DNA of 64,000 bases from contig CAMTDV010000012.1 in the NCBI GenBank assembly GCA_947069175.1, forward strand, positions 37,728,341 through 37,792,340, read 5' to 3'. Below the pieces are notes generated by a model, which had not been told where the DNA came from, did not search any database, and was given only the letters and a program-made list of their open reading frames with translations. Numbering within the stretch: position 1 is the first letter of the stretch; every line of letters starts with the position of its first letter. Both the position numbers and the translations under genes were made by a program. This DNA is from Scalesia atractyloides (taxonomy: Eukaryota > Streptophyta > Magnoliopsida > Asterales > Asteraceae). Positions 20,641 through 33,287 of this stretch are shown one piece after another.

Positions 20641-22325
20641 ATGATTCCTCATGACTCAGGGATCAAAACAGTGCATCTCGGATCTTTGGTATTGATTTTG
20701 GACCATCTCGAATTACTGTTCTGAATTACATTTCGGATCCTCATTTCAATTACATCTTAGATACCTCATTTCGGAAGGATTCCCATCTCGGATCACCATC
20801 TCGGATAGCAATTCGTATTACCATCTGGAATCACCTTCTCAGATAACAATTCGGATTACCATCTCAGACTATTGCTTCGAATTAGGTACTTTCCGAGTTG
20901 AACTCGAAAAGGTGGAAAGTTAACCGGCTGAGTAATAAATGTTTTGGTACACATAAATTGATCCGTAAACAATTTTACAAACCGATTGCACGGTTAGAAT
21001 CATGTGATTTTTAGGGAAAAATTGGACATTATATATCATTGGATTCATATCGACGAGACGAGTCTAACACTAATTCTCCATTAACTAGCTTGATAACGTG
21101 TCTAGTTTACAAGACTCTAATTCGAGTATAAGCTTAACACCTAAAGACACTAGCTAAGCTCGGTGTTTGGTATCAAAAGAATTGACATGTAATAAATGTA
21201 GAGTAGAACGTACGCATGACGACATCAGGATCTTGTGGGGTATCCATAGTTTCTGCTCACTCACACTTTAATTCACTTGCCTGATTCATTTTGAGACGTT
21301 CATGCTTGAAGTGGCCTTCATGCCACACTTAACATCCTTGTTCTTGGTTGAGTCTTACTAACTTATTGGTTTCTGTTTTGTGTCCTGATTCACCAGACTT
21401 CTACTCTTGGCACTTTTGCAAGTGCCCTCATGAGGAAATTTTCACTTATCACATTTAAGATTTCGGTAAGTTATCGGCATATTTCTTGGTGCTAGCATCA
21501 ATTATGGCAGCAATTGCCTTTGTTTCTATCATCACGGGAGTTCCCCTTTTGTTTGTTACTCCCTCTCGATCCTGCCTTAAGGGGTGTATATTTTCGCTTC
21601 CTGTCACTAGTAGATTCCACGTGTGTTTCCTTCCTTTCTGCACCTTTCTTTGATAATTCCCATTCTCACCGCATCCATGGTGAGACTGACTGCGAGAGTT
21701 ACTGTTTGAGTGATGAAGGTAGGGTGGGATGATGTGGTCATGTTTCGTTGTTATCACTCCTTAAAGTTTCTACTTGAAGATTTCACTAAGCAAATGTTGC
21801 ATTCAACAGGAGACTCTTTGTTTACCTAATCGTTTACTCAGGAGTGCATTTACTAGCATTGCTAATCGACTCCGTTGTCTTTATTTAGCGGACCTAACCT
21901 ACCTCACCTCTCACGCCAATGAGGTCTCGTGGCTTACAGTCGGGAGAGCCTTAGAATTTAAAACCTTGTAAGATCGCATCTTCAGGTGTAGCACTGCCAC
22001 TCGTTCCCAACCTATTGGGATCCGGACCATTTGAACTACCGGTACCACCAGTATCGTTGCTAGTGTCGATTAAGTTCCCTCGTGTCATACGATTTTCCGC
22101 AACCGTATGTCCTTCCATAAAAACTCTAGTTCCGCTTACCTAGTAAATCATGGATTAACTAACCCCTTTTGGGTGTAGACCTTCCTTTTGGCGCCATGTT
22201 TCTTCTTAGTACCCAAGATTAAAAGAAGCTAGACATATATTTGGGTAAATATAGCCTACCATGCGCCTCTTGCGTGTGTCAGCCATATGTCTAAGTGGAA
22301 AGAAAATAACTCGTTGAGGAGGAGA
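20641..22325 (-). pseudogene. Decayed gag/protease-like stretch of region A
   Basis: Weak coding traces only. A basic stretch is at 21455-21757. Near 21230 a 'PQDPDVV' segment resembles 'RQDPNMVTG' of region B, and 'HVIKLVNGELV' near 21060-21100 resembles the protease 'YSIELANGILV'. A degenerate repeat of 'atctcggat' words occupies 20672-20884. No tRNA-iMet primer site is found before LTR 2. It may be older gag/protease from a related element, or the interrupted 5' part of A. Stops are frequent and confidence is low. Confidence 0.35.
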
Positions 22326-25300
22326 TGTCACACCCTGGTCGTAGCGGAAGCGCAAGTGTGTGACTATTAGGTAATCATTGCATCCAATTTAGTAAACAGT
22401 ATTAATAAAAATGATGTCATGCCATTACCAAGTTTCATTAAACATTTACCTCCTTCAAAAGTGAAACCGCATTGTTATCAGTATCAGATTACCATTACAA
22501 ACATAGTTTAAAACCACATGTTCCAAAATAAGATATTGTTTTATCACAAAGTCATGCTGAGGCTTTGACCTCTATATACCCAAACGAGGTTGGGATATAA
22601 AAGGCAAACCCTCCAAAAGGTAGTACATCATTGTCTTGACAAATCCCATACCCGGATCCCATCACCAGCTCAAGTCATGCGTCCTGAAACACATGTAATT
22701 TTAAGAAGTCAACATAAAGTTGGCGAGTTCATGTAGTTTAATGTTTCCGTATCAAAATGTCGTCTTTGAAAACCTGTATTGAAATCCAAGTATGTTATTA
22801 GCATCAATGAGTTAATTAAGGATCTATCAGTGTGTCGCGAGCACCCTGACATACTAGTGCCATAAGTTAGTAACCAAACTGAGACTTCTTTGACATTTTG
22901 GGATCACAAAAGCACTCCAATGGGTATACCAACCAGGAGTGGAGCAGGTCTCAAACTCAATAGATCTACCTCTTTTGCACCTTGGTCACTAAGTGATTAA
23001 TGGTTACTATTGTTATTTCCTACTTATGCACAGTGATCTGTTATCTGCTAACTCATAGCTAACATACTGTTTTGACATGACATGTATTTCCCCTCGATAG
23101 TTTAAAACAAAATTTAAATAAGTGAAAAGAAGGACATGAACTCACAGTTTTTGCGTTCCGTTTAAGTCGTATTGTTTATCGATCGATGTCTGCAACGTAT
23201 GTAACCTACATGCGTATTGGTTTCATTAGAGACCTAGGTCTCAATGGACCTTGTACTCGTTGTTCATCTTGAATTTCTTGTTATGTATTTCTTTGTTATG
23301 ATTGAACAACTTATAATGTTATCATAGTGTTGGTAGTTTGTTGTTCGATTAATGTTGTTATATATATTTCTTAAATATATATATATATATATATATATTA
23401 ATTTTTTCAAATCATGTGTGAACTGGGCCTTGCCCTTCACATGTCATTGGGCCTAGCCAATTTTTTCTTGTCATTGGGCCTAGCCCATGTCATCTTTGTC
23501 CCTGGGCCTAGCCCATGTTTTCTTGTCATTGGGCCTAGCCCATGTAATTTATGTCTTTGGGCCTAGCCCATGTTTTCTTGTCACTGGGCCTAGCATGTCT
23601 TTGGGCCTAGCCCATGTTTTTGTATCTTTGGGCCTAGCCCATGTGATTTATGTCTTTGGGCCTAGCCCATGTGATTTATGTCTTTTTGGGCTTTTATTAT
23701 TTTTGGGCCTCATCCATAAATATTATGGGGTTTGGGCCTAGCATATGATTTTTACAATTTGGGCCTAGCCAAATATATTTATAAAAAGCCCATTTTTCTT
23801 ATAAGTATTTACTTATAATTTTTCTAACTTTTTATATCTTAAACTTTCCGGATTTTGATTTCGATAACACACACACACACACACACACAATATATATATA
23901 TTATATATATATATTGTTGAATGTCTAAATATATATTTAGACTCGTCGTCGGCGTCGTTCACTACATGTTCATTTTCGTCGAGAATCGCCCGTTGGTTGT
24001 CGACACGAAGGTGTAATCTTGAATGTCCGCCTATTGTTTGCATTGTTTCAATTGTCCGATTTATTGTTTCGACGCTTAACAAAAATATATTTATTATGTT
24101 ACCAATACTTGGTGTATTATTCAAGTGTTTGTATTTTGTATATGGTGGGGTATTTTTATTGTGAATACCCTAAGTTTCTAATACATACACATACAATACA
24201 CACATGTATACATACAAATTTATTGGTAACAATTATGTATATAAATACTTGTATTTTTTCCATATAGGAATATATATTTGTAAAAAGTATTTATTTTTAC
24301 TTATAAGTATATATTTATAACTTTGTTTAAACACTTGGTTATTTAAGGATAACCCTTGTCATTAGAGTCTACTTAATGACGATTTAAGTTACTAATCGCG
24401 TTTAGTCCCACTAATCATCTCTTAATCGTGATTAGATTTTTAGAAAATTTCGCCATAGTTTCCCCTAAACTATGGCGTTTTCCACGTTTTAAAAACGTAT
24501 TTAAAACCTGTTTAAGCTCATAATCATCATCAACAAACAATCTAATATTCAGTTTTCATAATTAAGCTATCATCATCCATGACTTTTATGGTTTAAAATC
24601 CTAGTAAATCAAGTGGGTTCTTAATATTTATCAACCATTTTCTAAACACTACTTTTATCATGTTGTTTAGACAAGTTCATGCACTTAACCCCTTGATTAC
24701 TACACATTTTTAAGGTGATTACAACTTAAATATAAGTGTTGCTTCTCATAAAAATCATTCATATGTATAAAAATTATCTTTAAGTTGTACTATTTTTCAT
24801 GGATGATGTAGTTGATGATCTTGTTTAGATTTAAACCTTAACGTGTTTAAATCTTCATTTTTATTCTAAATCACACAAGTTCATCCAACTTTTATATCAT
24901 ACTTTCAACATAAACAACTTCAACATGAAATCGAACAATCATATAAACATATAATCAACACAAAATAAACAATATTTATTGTTATTATTATGTTGTGAGT
25001 TAGGGTTTATGATTTATCTTTTCTTGATTTTCAAGATGATCAACTTGTACACTAATAATCTAAACATAAACATAAGCTAAATTATGGAGGAATTTAGCTT
25101 ACAATGGGTGCACAAATTTCTTGAAGATTTAGAAGAAAATGAAGCTCCTTAAGAAGCCCTAATGATCTCCATCCTTGCTAGCTTCTTTAGGGGACTTGTT
25201 TAAGCTTCAAAAGGTGTAAAAAGTGGTGGATTGTGTGGCTAAATGATGGTATGTGGAGATGTTGGTGTAGCCGTGAGGTAGGAAGAAGAATGAGAGCAAA

Positions 25301-26584
25301 TGTGTTGCAACTTTTTGTGAAGAAATGGTGAATTATTTTGGAAGATCATGATATATATTTCCATCATAATTTCAAGTCCATCAAATCTATCTAAGCACCA
25401 TACTTAAGATCTCAATTTTTCAACAAAATCAAGTGGGGTGGGAAACACTTGAGCCGTGAACTATGAGGGTGGTGAAGTGCAACTTTGATTTTTACCACAT
25501 TTAAAATGTAAGATATTTAGGTAATTATGATAAGTATAGTGATTAGGGTTAATCTTCTAGCACCTTAAGCATAAGACTTGAGTTTAGGGTGTATTTATAT
25601 GGTATTTAATCCACATGATCCTCCAATATAAGTTTTGGATGTCGGATACGTCGCTAGATCGCTCATCGTTGTAATAATCGCTAATAAACGAAACTATTTA
25701 TTTAGTACCGGAAGCCTTTGTTTTCGACTACCACAATGGATATGGTGTCTAATTAGTGCATTTCCAAGCCAAAAATAAGCATGACTAGTTCGCTAGACGA
25801 ATATACGATGAGTTAGGATGGTCGATATGTCTTTCGTTCGACCGTTCGATCGATATCGGCACTTTTATGTTCCGCCGTTGAACTTTTCCGAAAGTTGTGT
25901 TTCCGTGACCTCATGTTAGTTGAATGGATTCCGAGTTCCAAATAATGCTTAACTAGTTCACTAGATGCCCGGATGAGGCTATCGGCTACTAAAATATTCG
26001 TCGTTCCGACGATCGCTTTCCGGTCAAGTTGTTCACTGTTTGCCAAATGACCGAAAACGATGCCTCTTGTGCATTCTTGCTATTCTCACATTATTTTAGG
26101 ATGTTTAACATTGTTTTATTCTTATCTTAACATCCAGAATCCTCCGAATTAGTCTTGCGGACAAATTGCCATTTGTCGCCTTTTTGGTCGAAACGGACAA
26201 TTTTGCAATTTAGGCGTTATCCCGGAAAATTATGTATTATTGTAATGGTTGTTCTCAAGTATGTGTTTTCATTTGTATATGGACTCAGGTATGGCATTAA
26301 CATGTCGTTATTCCTTGTTCTGATTTGTGTTTACGGATTTACCGACACGGTTAGTGTCACCGCATTTAGTGCATCCAGCACTTTCTACCAACACTTTTAG
26401 GGCATTGTTTTGGTTTGTTTCGCGCCGTAACGGAAACCAATATATGTTCTGATCAGATTTACTTGCCCTAATGATGTACGACTCAGTATTGAAATTAAAT
26501 TACAATAACTATGCATGAGATTATAATATAAAATTAGTGATTTTTAAATTGTACGGAATTACCAGTTATTTGCCATTTGTCACA
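22326..26584 (-). repeat. LTR 2 of the minus-strand gypsy chain (~4.26 kb)
   Basis: It runs from TGTCACACCCTGGTCGTAGC to CATTTGTCACA and matches LTR 1 in order and content, but without the 59-bp array. It carries the conserved motif at 22708-22730, the GGGCCTAGCCCA array at 23446-23770, and (AC)n(TA)n at 23869-23914. It directly follows (in element sense) the purine tract of region B, so it is B's 3' LTR. On the other side it abuts region A without a primer site. Confidence 0.85.
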
Positions 26585-27465
26585 TACTCCCCCTGTTAAG
26601 AAGAATTGCGTCCCAAAATTCAGCCTGAGGCATCCACTGAAGGTGTATTCTCGAACAGGTGGGGGTATTTTGACTTGATTTGATCTTCACGCTCCCATGT
26701 ATACTCGGGACCGTGACGCGAATTCCAGCGAACCTTGACCAGTTTGATTTGGCTTCTTCTTGTCTTTTGGACCTTCCAATCCATGACTTCAACTAGTTCC
26801 TCGGTGAATTGTAATTTGTCATCAACATGAATCTCATCGGCTGGAATGATAACGGTGTCATTAGTCGGACTTTTCTTCAGATTGGACACATGGAATGTGT
26901 CATGTACGTTATTGAGTTCCTCTGGCAGTTTTAACTTGTAAGCCACTATACCAATCTTTGCCAGAATTTCGAAAGGTCCAATATATCTCGGGTTGCTTCT
27001 CGCGCTTCCCGAACCTAGCTACGCCTTTCCAAGGTGAGACCTTTAACAATACTTTGTCTCCCACCTCTAAGGATAATGGTTTGCGTCTTCGATCTGCATA
27101 GCTCTTTTGTCTATCTCGGGCCGCTTTGATACGCTCACGTATCTTAAATATCTTGCATGTGGTCTCTTGTACTAGTTCGGGACCAATGAGTTGTCTGTCA
27201 CCGACTTCCGCCCAACATAATGGCGATCATCACTTTCGTCCATATAGTGCTTCGAATGGCGCGGCCTTGATACTGGTGTGATAACTGTTATTGAAGGAAA
27301 ACTCTACCAACGGTAAATGGTATCCCAGTTTCCGGCTAAATCCATCACACATGCCCGAAGCATGTCTTCTAATGTCTGGATGGTTCGCTTGCTTTGACCA
27401 TCGGTCTGCGGGTGAAAGGTTGTGCTTAAATCCAAGCGGGAACCAAATGAATTTTGAAATGATTG
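26585..27465 (-). pseudogene. Integrase C-terminal part and chromodomain of region B
   Basis: The frame at 26946-26620 gives 'KLPEELNNVHDTFHVSNLKK' and a complete chromodomain-like end, 'KTRRSQIKLVKVRW' and 'EYTWEREDQIKSKYPHLF'. Between 26946 and 27465 the catalytic-core remainder and GPF motif are present only in frameshifted pieces. The purine tract, rc of tactccccctgtta, lies at the LTR boundary, preceded by a mutated copy of the conserved palindrome (26604-26620). Confidence 0.82.
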
Positions 27466-28104
27466 TCAGATCCGTGACACAAAGCGACCATCTCTATCAG
27501 AGATTATCGAGATTGGCACACCATGACGTGCCACAATTTTCTTCAGGTACAGTTCAGTTCGTTTCTCCGTACTGTCTTTCTCACGGATGGGTAGGAAGTG
27601 AGCGGATTTGGTTAGCCGGTCAATGATAACCCTGATCATGTCATGACCTCGAGAGGTTCGTGGTAACTTTGTAATGAAATCCATTGATATTTGTTCCCAC
27701 TTCCAAACCGGGATCTCCGGTTGTTGTAGTAATCCGGATGGCTTTTGGTATTCGGCCTTGACCTTTGCACAAGTTAGGCATTTCCCAACATAGGTCGCAA
27801 TATCTCCCTTGAGATTAGGCCACCAATAATATTCTCTCAGGTCCTGATACAATTTGTCCGATCCTGGGTGTATCGAGTATCTGGACTTGTGTGCTTCATC
27901 CAGCACCAAGTCCCGCAACTCACCATAATAGGGAATCCAGATCCTTCCCATGAAATATAGAGTTCCATCCTTGTTCGGTTCCAATTGTTTTTCCATTCCC
28001 TTTAATGATTCCGCTGGAATGTTTTCTGGTCTCAATGCTTCTTGTTGTGCTTCACGCACTCGAGTAGTGAAGTTTGTCTGGATTGTCATCTGTAAAGCTC
28101 GCAC
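27466..28104 (-). pseudogene. Integrase N-terminal part of region B
   Basis: About 212 open residues. The zinc-binding HHCC region ('HKSRYSIHPG' through 'CLTCAKVK') is followed by the first part of the DDE core, 'MDFITKLPR' and 'SDRDGRFVS'. It ends at TGA after 'RFVSRI', where the related copies have Trp, so a TGG-to-TGA change is likely. A frameshift near 28100 separates it from RNase H. Its own ATG is internal. Confidence 0.85.
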
Positions 28105-29248
28105 TCGAATGTTTGACTCGTTCTTTTCTACTCAAAGCATCTGCTACAACATTTGCTTTGCCCGGGTGATACTTGATCTCACAGTCATAATCGTTCAGCA
28201 GTTCCACCCAACGTCGTTGGCGCATATTCAGTTCCTTTTGGTTGAATATATGTTGAAGACTCTTATGATCTGTGAATATATTACACTTAGTGCCATATAG
28301 ATAATGACGCCAGGTCTTCAAGGCAAATACCACAACACCTAGCTCTAGGTCATGCGTGGTATAATTCCTTTCATGAACTTTCAACTGTCGTGACGCGTAC
28401 GCGATGACTTTTTCACGTTGCATTAATACGCAACCCAAGCCTTAATGTGATGCATCGCAGTACACCACAAAGTCATCGGTAGCGTCCGGGAGGGATAGTA
28501 TTGGTGCTTTGCATAGCTTCTCTTTCAATACTTGGAACGCTGATTCTTGCTTTTCTCCCCAATCAAACTTTTTATCCTTCTGGGTTAGCGAGGTTAGCGG
28601 TTGTGCAATCTTGTAGAAGTTTTCAATAAATCTCCTGTAATATCCCGCTAATCCTAGGGATTGTCGTATTTCCATGGGGGTTCTTGGAGTGGTCCAATTC
28701 TTTATTACCTCGATCTTCGAAGGGTCAACATGTATTCCGTTCTCATTCACCACGTGGCCAAGAAATTGTACCTCGCGAATCCAAAATTCGCATTTTGAGA
28801 ACTTGGCATATAACTGCTCCTTCTTCAGCAATTCCAAAATGGTTCTCAGGTGTGGTTCGTGCTCTTCCTTGGTTCGTGAGTATATCAGTATATCATCTAT
28901 AAAAACGATTACGAATTTGTCAAGGTATGGTTTACATACTCGGTTCATCAAATCCATGAATACTGCAGGGGCGTTCGTCAGGCCAAAGGGCATAACAAGG
29001 AACTCGTAATGACCGTAATGAGTCTGAAACGTTGTCTTAGGAATGCTTTCCTCTTGGATTCTCAACTGATGATACCCGGATCTTAAATCAATCTTCGAGT
29101 AAAAACTCGACCCTTGCAACTGGTCGAAAAGATCATTGATTCTTGGTAATGGTACCGGTTCTTGATAGCTAACTTGTTTAACTCCCGGTAATCGATGCAC
29201 ATGCGAAAGGTTCCATCCTTTTTCACGAATAGCACCGGAGCTCCCCAA
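28052..29248 (-). pseudogene. RT and RNase H of region B
   Basis: Open from about 29200 to a TAA at 28442-28444, then continuing in the same frame from 28438. It contains 'KIDLRSGYHQLR', 'MPFGLTNAPAVFM', the catalytic 'FIDDILIYS', 'GLAGYYRRFI' and 'VVYCDAS'. The TAA falls exactly at 'CDAS-x-GLGCVL', a single nonsense codon in RNase H. RNase H then continues with 'YTTHDLELGVVVFAL', 'FTDHKSLQHI' and 'VVADALSRK'. It is the best preserved pol segment of the chain. Confidence 0.88.
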
Positions 29249-30387
29249 GGAGAGAAACTCGGTCTTATGAAACCTTTGTCGAGCAGCTCTTGCAACTGCA
29301 TAGATAATTCTTGCATCTCCGAGGACGCTAGTCGATATGGAGCTTTTGCCACAGGTACAGCTCCTGGCACTAAATCAATACGGAACTCGACTTGTCTCTG
29401 AGGAGGTAGCCCTGGAAAGTCTTCTAGAAAGACCTCAGGATATTCCCTCACTACCGGTATGTCTTCAATCGTGCGCTCCTCGGCCTTCTTATCCACCATG
29501 TGGGCAAGAAAACCGATGCATCCTTTCCTTAAACATTTATGCGCCTTCATGCAGTTTATGATTCGCAGAGGGGTGTCATGCTTCTCATCGTGAATTATCA
29601 AGTGTTCTCCATCGGATAAGGGGATGCGAATGATTTTCTCATGACATATAACCTCGGCTTGATTATTGGATAGCCAATCCATCCCAATAACAACATCAAA
29701 ACTACCCAGTTGAACTGGTAATAGATCTATATCAAACTTCCGTTCACCCAATTCTAACGTACATTTCTTTATTATTTCTTTCGACTCTACTAATATTCCG
29801 TTAGCTAGCTCAATTGAGTAGGGAACATCTAGTTTACTCGACGTTAGCCCAAGTATATCTCTAAACTCTTTAGAAATAAAATTGAAATCTGCCCCGGTAT
29901 CAAAAAGAATAGATGCAAAGTGATCATTGATAGGGAACATACCGGTGACCATGTTTGGATCCTGGCGAGCATCCTTATCTCCAATTACAAATGCTCTTCC
30001 CCATGCTTGATTCGCTTTGGGACAATCTTTCTTGAAATGTCCTTTGTCTCCGCATCCAAACCAAACTTGATCTCCAGTATTGGCTCGGCACACATCGGTG
30101 CGATGTCCAATTTTTCCACATTTTCCACACTTGGGGCCTCGACATTCCCCATGGTGGTGTAAAGGACATTTGGGACAATTCGGTGCGTCCCCAATGTAAG
30201 ACTTCTTAACCGCAGTGTTCGTGGTTGTGGTAGCATATGCTTTGGTTTCCTTAACTTCTCTCGCGGCTTGTCTCTTGTTATTGTTGTGATTACCACGAGA
30301 GCCTTTCTTGAAATGAGAAAATTTCCGTTTGTTGGAATCAGTGGTCTCCTCAATAGATTCTTTCTTGTTTCCACCATACTTAGGCAA
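29083..30387 (-). pseudogene. Nucleocapsid, protease and RT start of region B
   Basis: A 434-residue open frame. It starts Lys/Asn-rich. A zinc knuckle CGKCGKIGHRTDVC is intact. A second has 'WFGCGDKGHFKKDC', with Trp where the first Cys should be, so it is probably inactive. The protease motif ILFDTGADFNF is near residue 160 and 'IGMDWLS' follows. RT begins with 'PPQRQVEFRIDLVPGA', 'VKKDGTFRMCIDYRELNK' and then shifts frame at about 29150. Compared with element 1 the order is identical. Confidence 0.88.
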
Positions 30388-30393
30388 CTTTCC

Positions 30394-31215
30394 CTATCGT
30401 ACAGCCTCCTCGGTCAGGCTGACAGCTAGCTCAATTGCTTCACCAATCTCTGTGGGTTTTGAAGAGGCAACCAAACTCAGAATCTTGGGGGCAAGTCCCC
30501 AAATGTACCTCTCAATACGTTTAAATTCTGGTTCCACTAGATATGGCACCACTCGGGATAAATCATGGAATCGCTGCGTATACCCAGCAATGTCTGAACC
30601 AATCATTTTCAGATTCCAAAATTCTGTCTCCAACTTTTGAATTTCTGATCTGGAGCAATACTTCTTCTTCATCATCTCCTTTAGTTCCTCCCAGGTCAGG
30701 GCATATGCAGCATCATCGCCCTTGGTTTGGACCTGAAGGTTCCATCATGATAGAGCTCCATCCACAAAGAGTCCGGTAACATAGGTGACTCTTAGTTCAG
30801 CCGGGCACTTACTCATTCGGATGACTGAATCTGTCTTCTCAGTCCAGCGTACGAAGGCTACAACGCCTCCGGTACCATCAAAGTTCAGAGGTTTGCAGCC
30901 AAGAAACTGCTTATATGTGCAACCTGAAATCATTGGATACACCATTTAAGCATGAGTAAGTAGCACGAATAAGATGGATAGAGTGTATTGTGGTCTTTGA
31001 GAAACCGTGTATTACCAGTGGGAGGATTTACTCATGTCGAACCTCTGGTACCGCCGTTATGCTCAGAGCGGTTTGCCTCGTACTGTGCAATGGCTTGGGA
31101 TATACGTTCGTTCAGCTCCTCTTATGTTGTGGGTAGGGTGTTATTGTTTGAACTTCTTCTGCGGGGCGGTATCGTCTTCTAATACAATATGTCGCTCACA
31201 ATTAGCCGAATAATA
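30394..31215 (-). pseudogene. Gag capsid region of region B
   Basis: From about 31200 the minus strand reads an 'AIAQYEANRSEHNGGT'-like segment in broken frame, then 'GCTYKQFLGCKPLNFDGTGG' (30945-30745). Matrix/capsid sequence with 'RSEIQKLETEFWNLKM' and 'RIERYIWGL' follows (30675-30394). This is the standard gypsy gag core, comparable to 1502-1880 of element 1. A stop/frameshift near 30390 leads into the nucleocapsid frame. Confidence 0.8.
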
Positions 31216-31812
31216 CTTTCATGTTATTATTACTATTTATTTATTCACACTATTACTAATTATTATTATTATTATTATTATTTTAAAACATATGCAACAG
31301 CACATCGGTACATGATAAATAAATAAATGAATATGTGCAAACGCCATACGCACACCCATCGTCATCATACACATAGCTCGCCACATACATAGTCGCCACG
31401 TCATAAGATATAGATCATATTATCACCACGGTGCAATGCATCAATCATAATATCACCACATCATGTCATAATCAACCATAACATTAAAGAAATACAGTGT
31501 AACATAAAGAAAATACACTTTTATACAATGACAACTTGTTACAATTTGTTCGCGAAGAGCCAAAAAGGATTTAGGGGTACAAAACCCTAGTCAATACAAG
31601 TTTTTACATTACAAAAGTACAATTTTCTCCTACATTGCTTCTTCAGGTCAATAAGTTGTCTTCCAAAAGCTGGGATCTTCAAGGCTGAGTCTTCATGAGC
31701 CAAAACAACAAAAATACACGATCCCCGAAAGATATCTACAAACATGCTACTGGGGTGGAGGGGGTGGTGGAAATGGTGATCGTGGAAACAAACTGTGATA
31801 GTAGGCCATCTC
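31216..31812. other. Spacer between extra ORF and gag, with (ATT)n
   Basis: About 600 AT-rich bases include an (ATT)n/(TTA)n microsatellite at 31247-31282. Short ORFs have no recognisable domain. It may be untranslated leader, or decayed coding sequence between the extra ORF and gag. Confidence 0.5.
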
Positions 31813-32990
31813 CTACTCGAGGCTAGAAATGCGCCTAGTAGCATCCGTCTGAAACTGCTCTAGCTCCTGCACTCGTGCCTCGGATGGGCATGACGAGTGG
31901 TGGAATGGGCAGTAGAAAGGTGGAGTCGGTGGTGGTGATAGGGTAGTGGTGGTGGTGAGGGCGGTGGGTATGACGGTGGGGGTGGTATCGGTGATGACTG
32001 GTGGGGGTGTCACTCTGGCAGTGGCGTGAGCACTACGCTGCGACTCTAACTCCCAAATCCTACGAAAGATCATTGAGAGTTGTAGGTCATGTGAAGTCAC
32101 CCTTTCCTCCACAGGGATCGGAGGAAAGTGTGAGGGATGATAAAGGTCTGAAGGGCTCATGCCCGGTGGAGGTGTCAGAGTAAACATGCCTACTGGAGGT
32201 GGTGTGGGATTTGGGTCATACATGGGGGATACTCTATCAGAAAAAGAAGATCCTGCCATATGTGAGGGTCCTGCTGCAGCTGGTTGTAAATAGGGTGGTA
32301 CGTAGACCTCTCGGAGAAATATGGTGGCGGCTGCTCGGGGGCACGTGGAGTGCCGCTCAGTGAGTAGTAACAGGTAGGTCCAGTATAGTGAGTGGGTCCA
32401 GGGGTCGGGACTCTGACAGGGAATGAACTAGCGCGAGCCGGTGAGGCCGCAGGGGGTGAATACATAGATATCGGTGTGCCTGGGGCGGCAGATGAAGCAT
32501 CGTCTGCCTCATGCTCACTTGGAGCAACATCGGTGGATGACGAGATGTCGATCAACTGGGAATCAGGGGGTGGAATCTCGAGTATAGTGATATCATCAAA
32601 GACCTCGCCATCGCCATGGTCGTCCTCCATATGCTCAACGTGGAACATGGGTATCTTATCGTCATCATCGTCTAGATCAATCACTGGAGGGACTACAGCA
32701 AGAGGCACGGCCAAATGTACAATAGCGTGCTCGCCCTCTGGATGGCCATACACGATAATATCATGCGGGGGCTAAGGGGCGGCCAGGACATCGTCCGCTG
32801 GGGGTACATCTACCTCCATAGGGTTGATCAGGGCAAGTGGCCGAAAGTCCTCAAAGTCTCTGTGTTCGACTCCAACCCCTAAGGGTAGGGCCTCAGCAGC
32901 GGGGTCATATCCATCGTCGGATACGTACTCCTCTGGGTCTTCTTCATAGCTCGATGATGAAGACATAGACCTGGCAAATAATCCGTACAA
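31813..32990 (-). pseudogene. Extra ORF upstream of gag in region B, function unknown
   Basis: A coding-looking stretch of ~390 residues lies between primer site and gag. It starts at ATG 32990 ('MYGLFARSMSSSSSYEEDP'). It is acidic (VSDDGYDP, DLDDDDDK), then Pro/Ser/Thr-rich, and ends with possible short helices ('RVQELEQFQTDATRRISSLE'). A TAG at 32772-32774 interrupts one otherwise continuous frame to 32190. A frameshift near 32255 moves reading to the frame ending at 31813. No catalytic motif is recognised. Elements of this type in Asteraceae often carry such a predicted protein (from memory); it could be a gag N-terminal extension or a separate accessory protein. Region A lacks it. Confidence 0.6.
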
Positions 32991-33272
32991 TGCATATATA
33001 TATATACATGTTAGTAATTTATGATATATTTTATATTAATCACCAATTCTCATGCACGACTTGTTCTCTTTTGTATTCCATGTAATCTTACTGTTTTGTG
33101 TCTATCCATTATTGACTAATCATGTATTGACTCTGCTCATTACTTATAGTTGAGCTCGTGTGATAGATCCTTGTGTTATCGTGACACAATGAAAACCTTT
33201 CATGTGTGAGCCCCTGGTGATTGTAGACCAAACTTTTATTAAAAAAAATTTCCCCGGTGCGCTACAATCGGA
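32991..33272 (-). other. 5' leader of region B
   Basis: About 280 bases lie between the primer site and the first ATG of the extra ORF. They include a short (TA)n near 32997-33006. No gene is seen. Confidence 0.55.
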
Positions 33273-33284
33273 GCTCTGATACCA
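33273..33284 (-). other. Primer binding site of region B (tRNA-iMet)
   Basis: Minus-strand TGGTATCAGAGC lies three bases from the end of LTR 3 (33288), the same spacing as at 255-266. It shows that region B had its own 5' LTR here. Confidence 0.9.
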
Positions 33285-33287
33285 ACC

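Noticed and set aside
31587..31844. ORF downstream of the extra ORF of region B
   Set aside because: Overlaps the end of the extra ORF in another frame and shows no domain.
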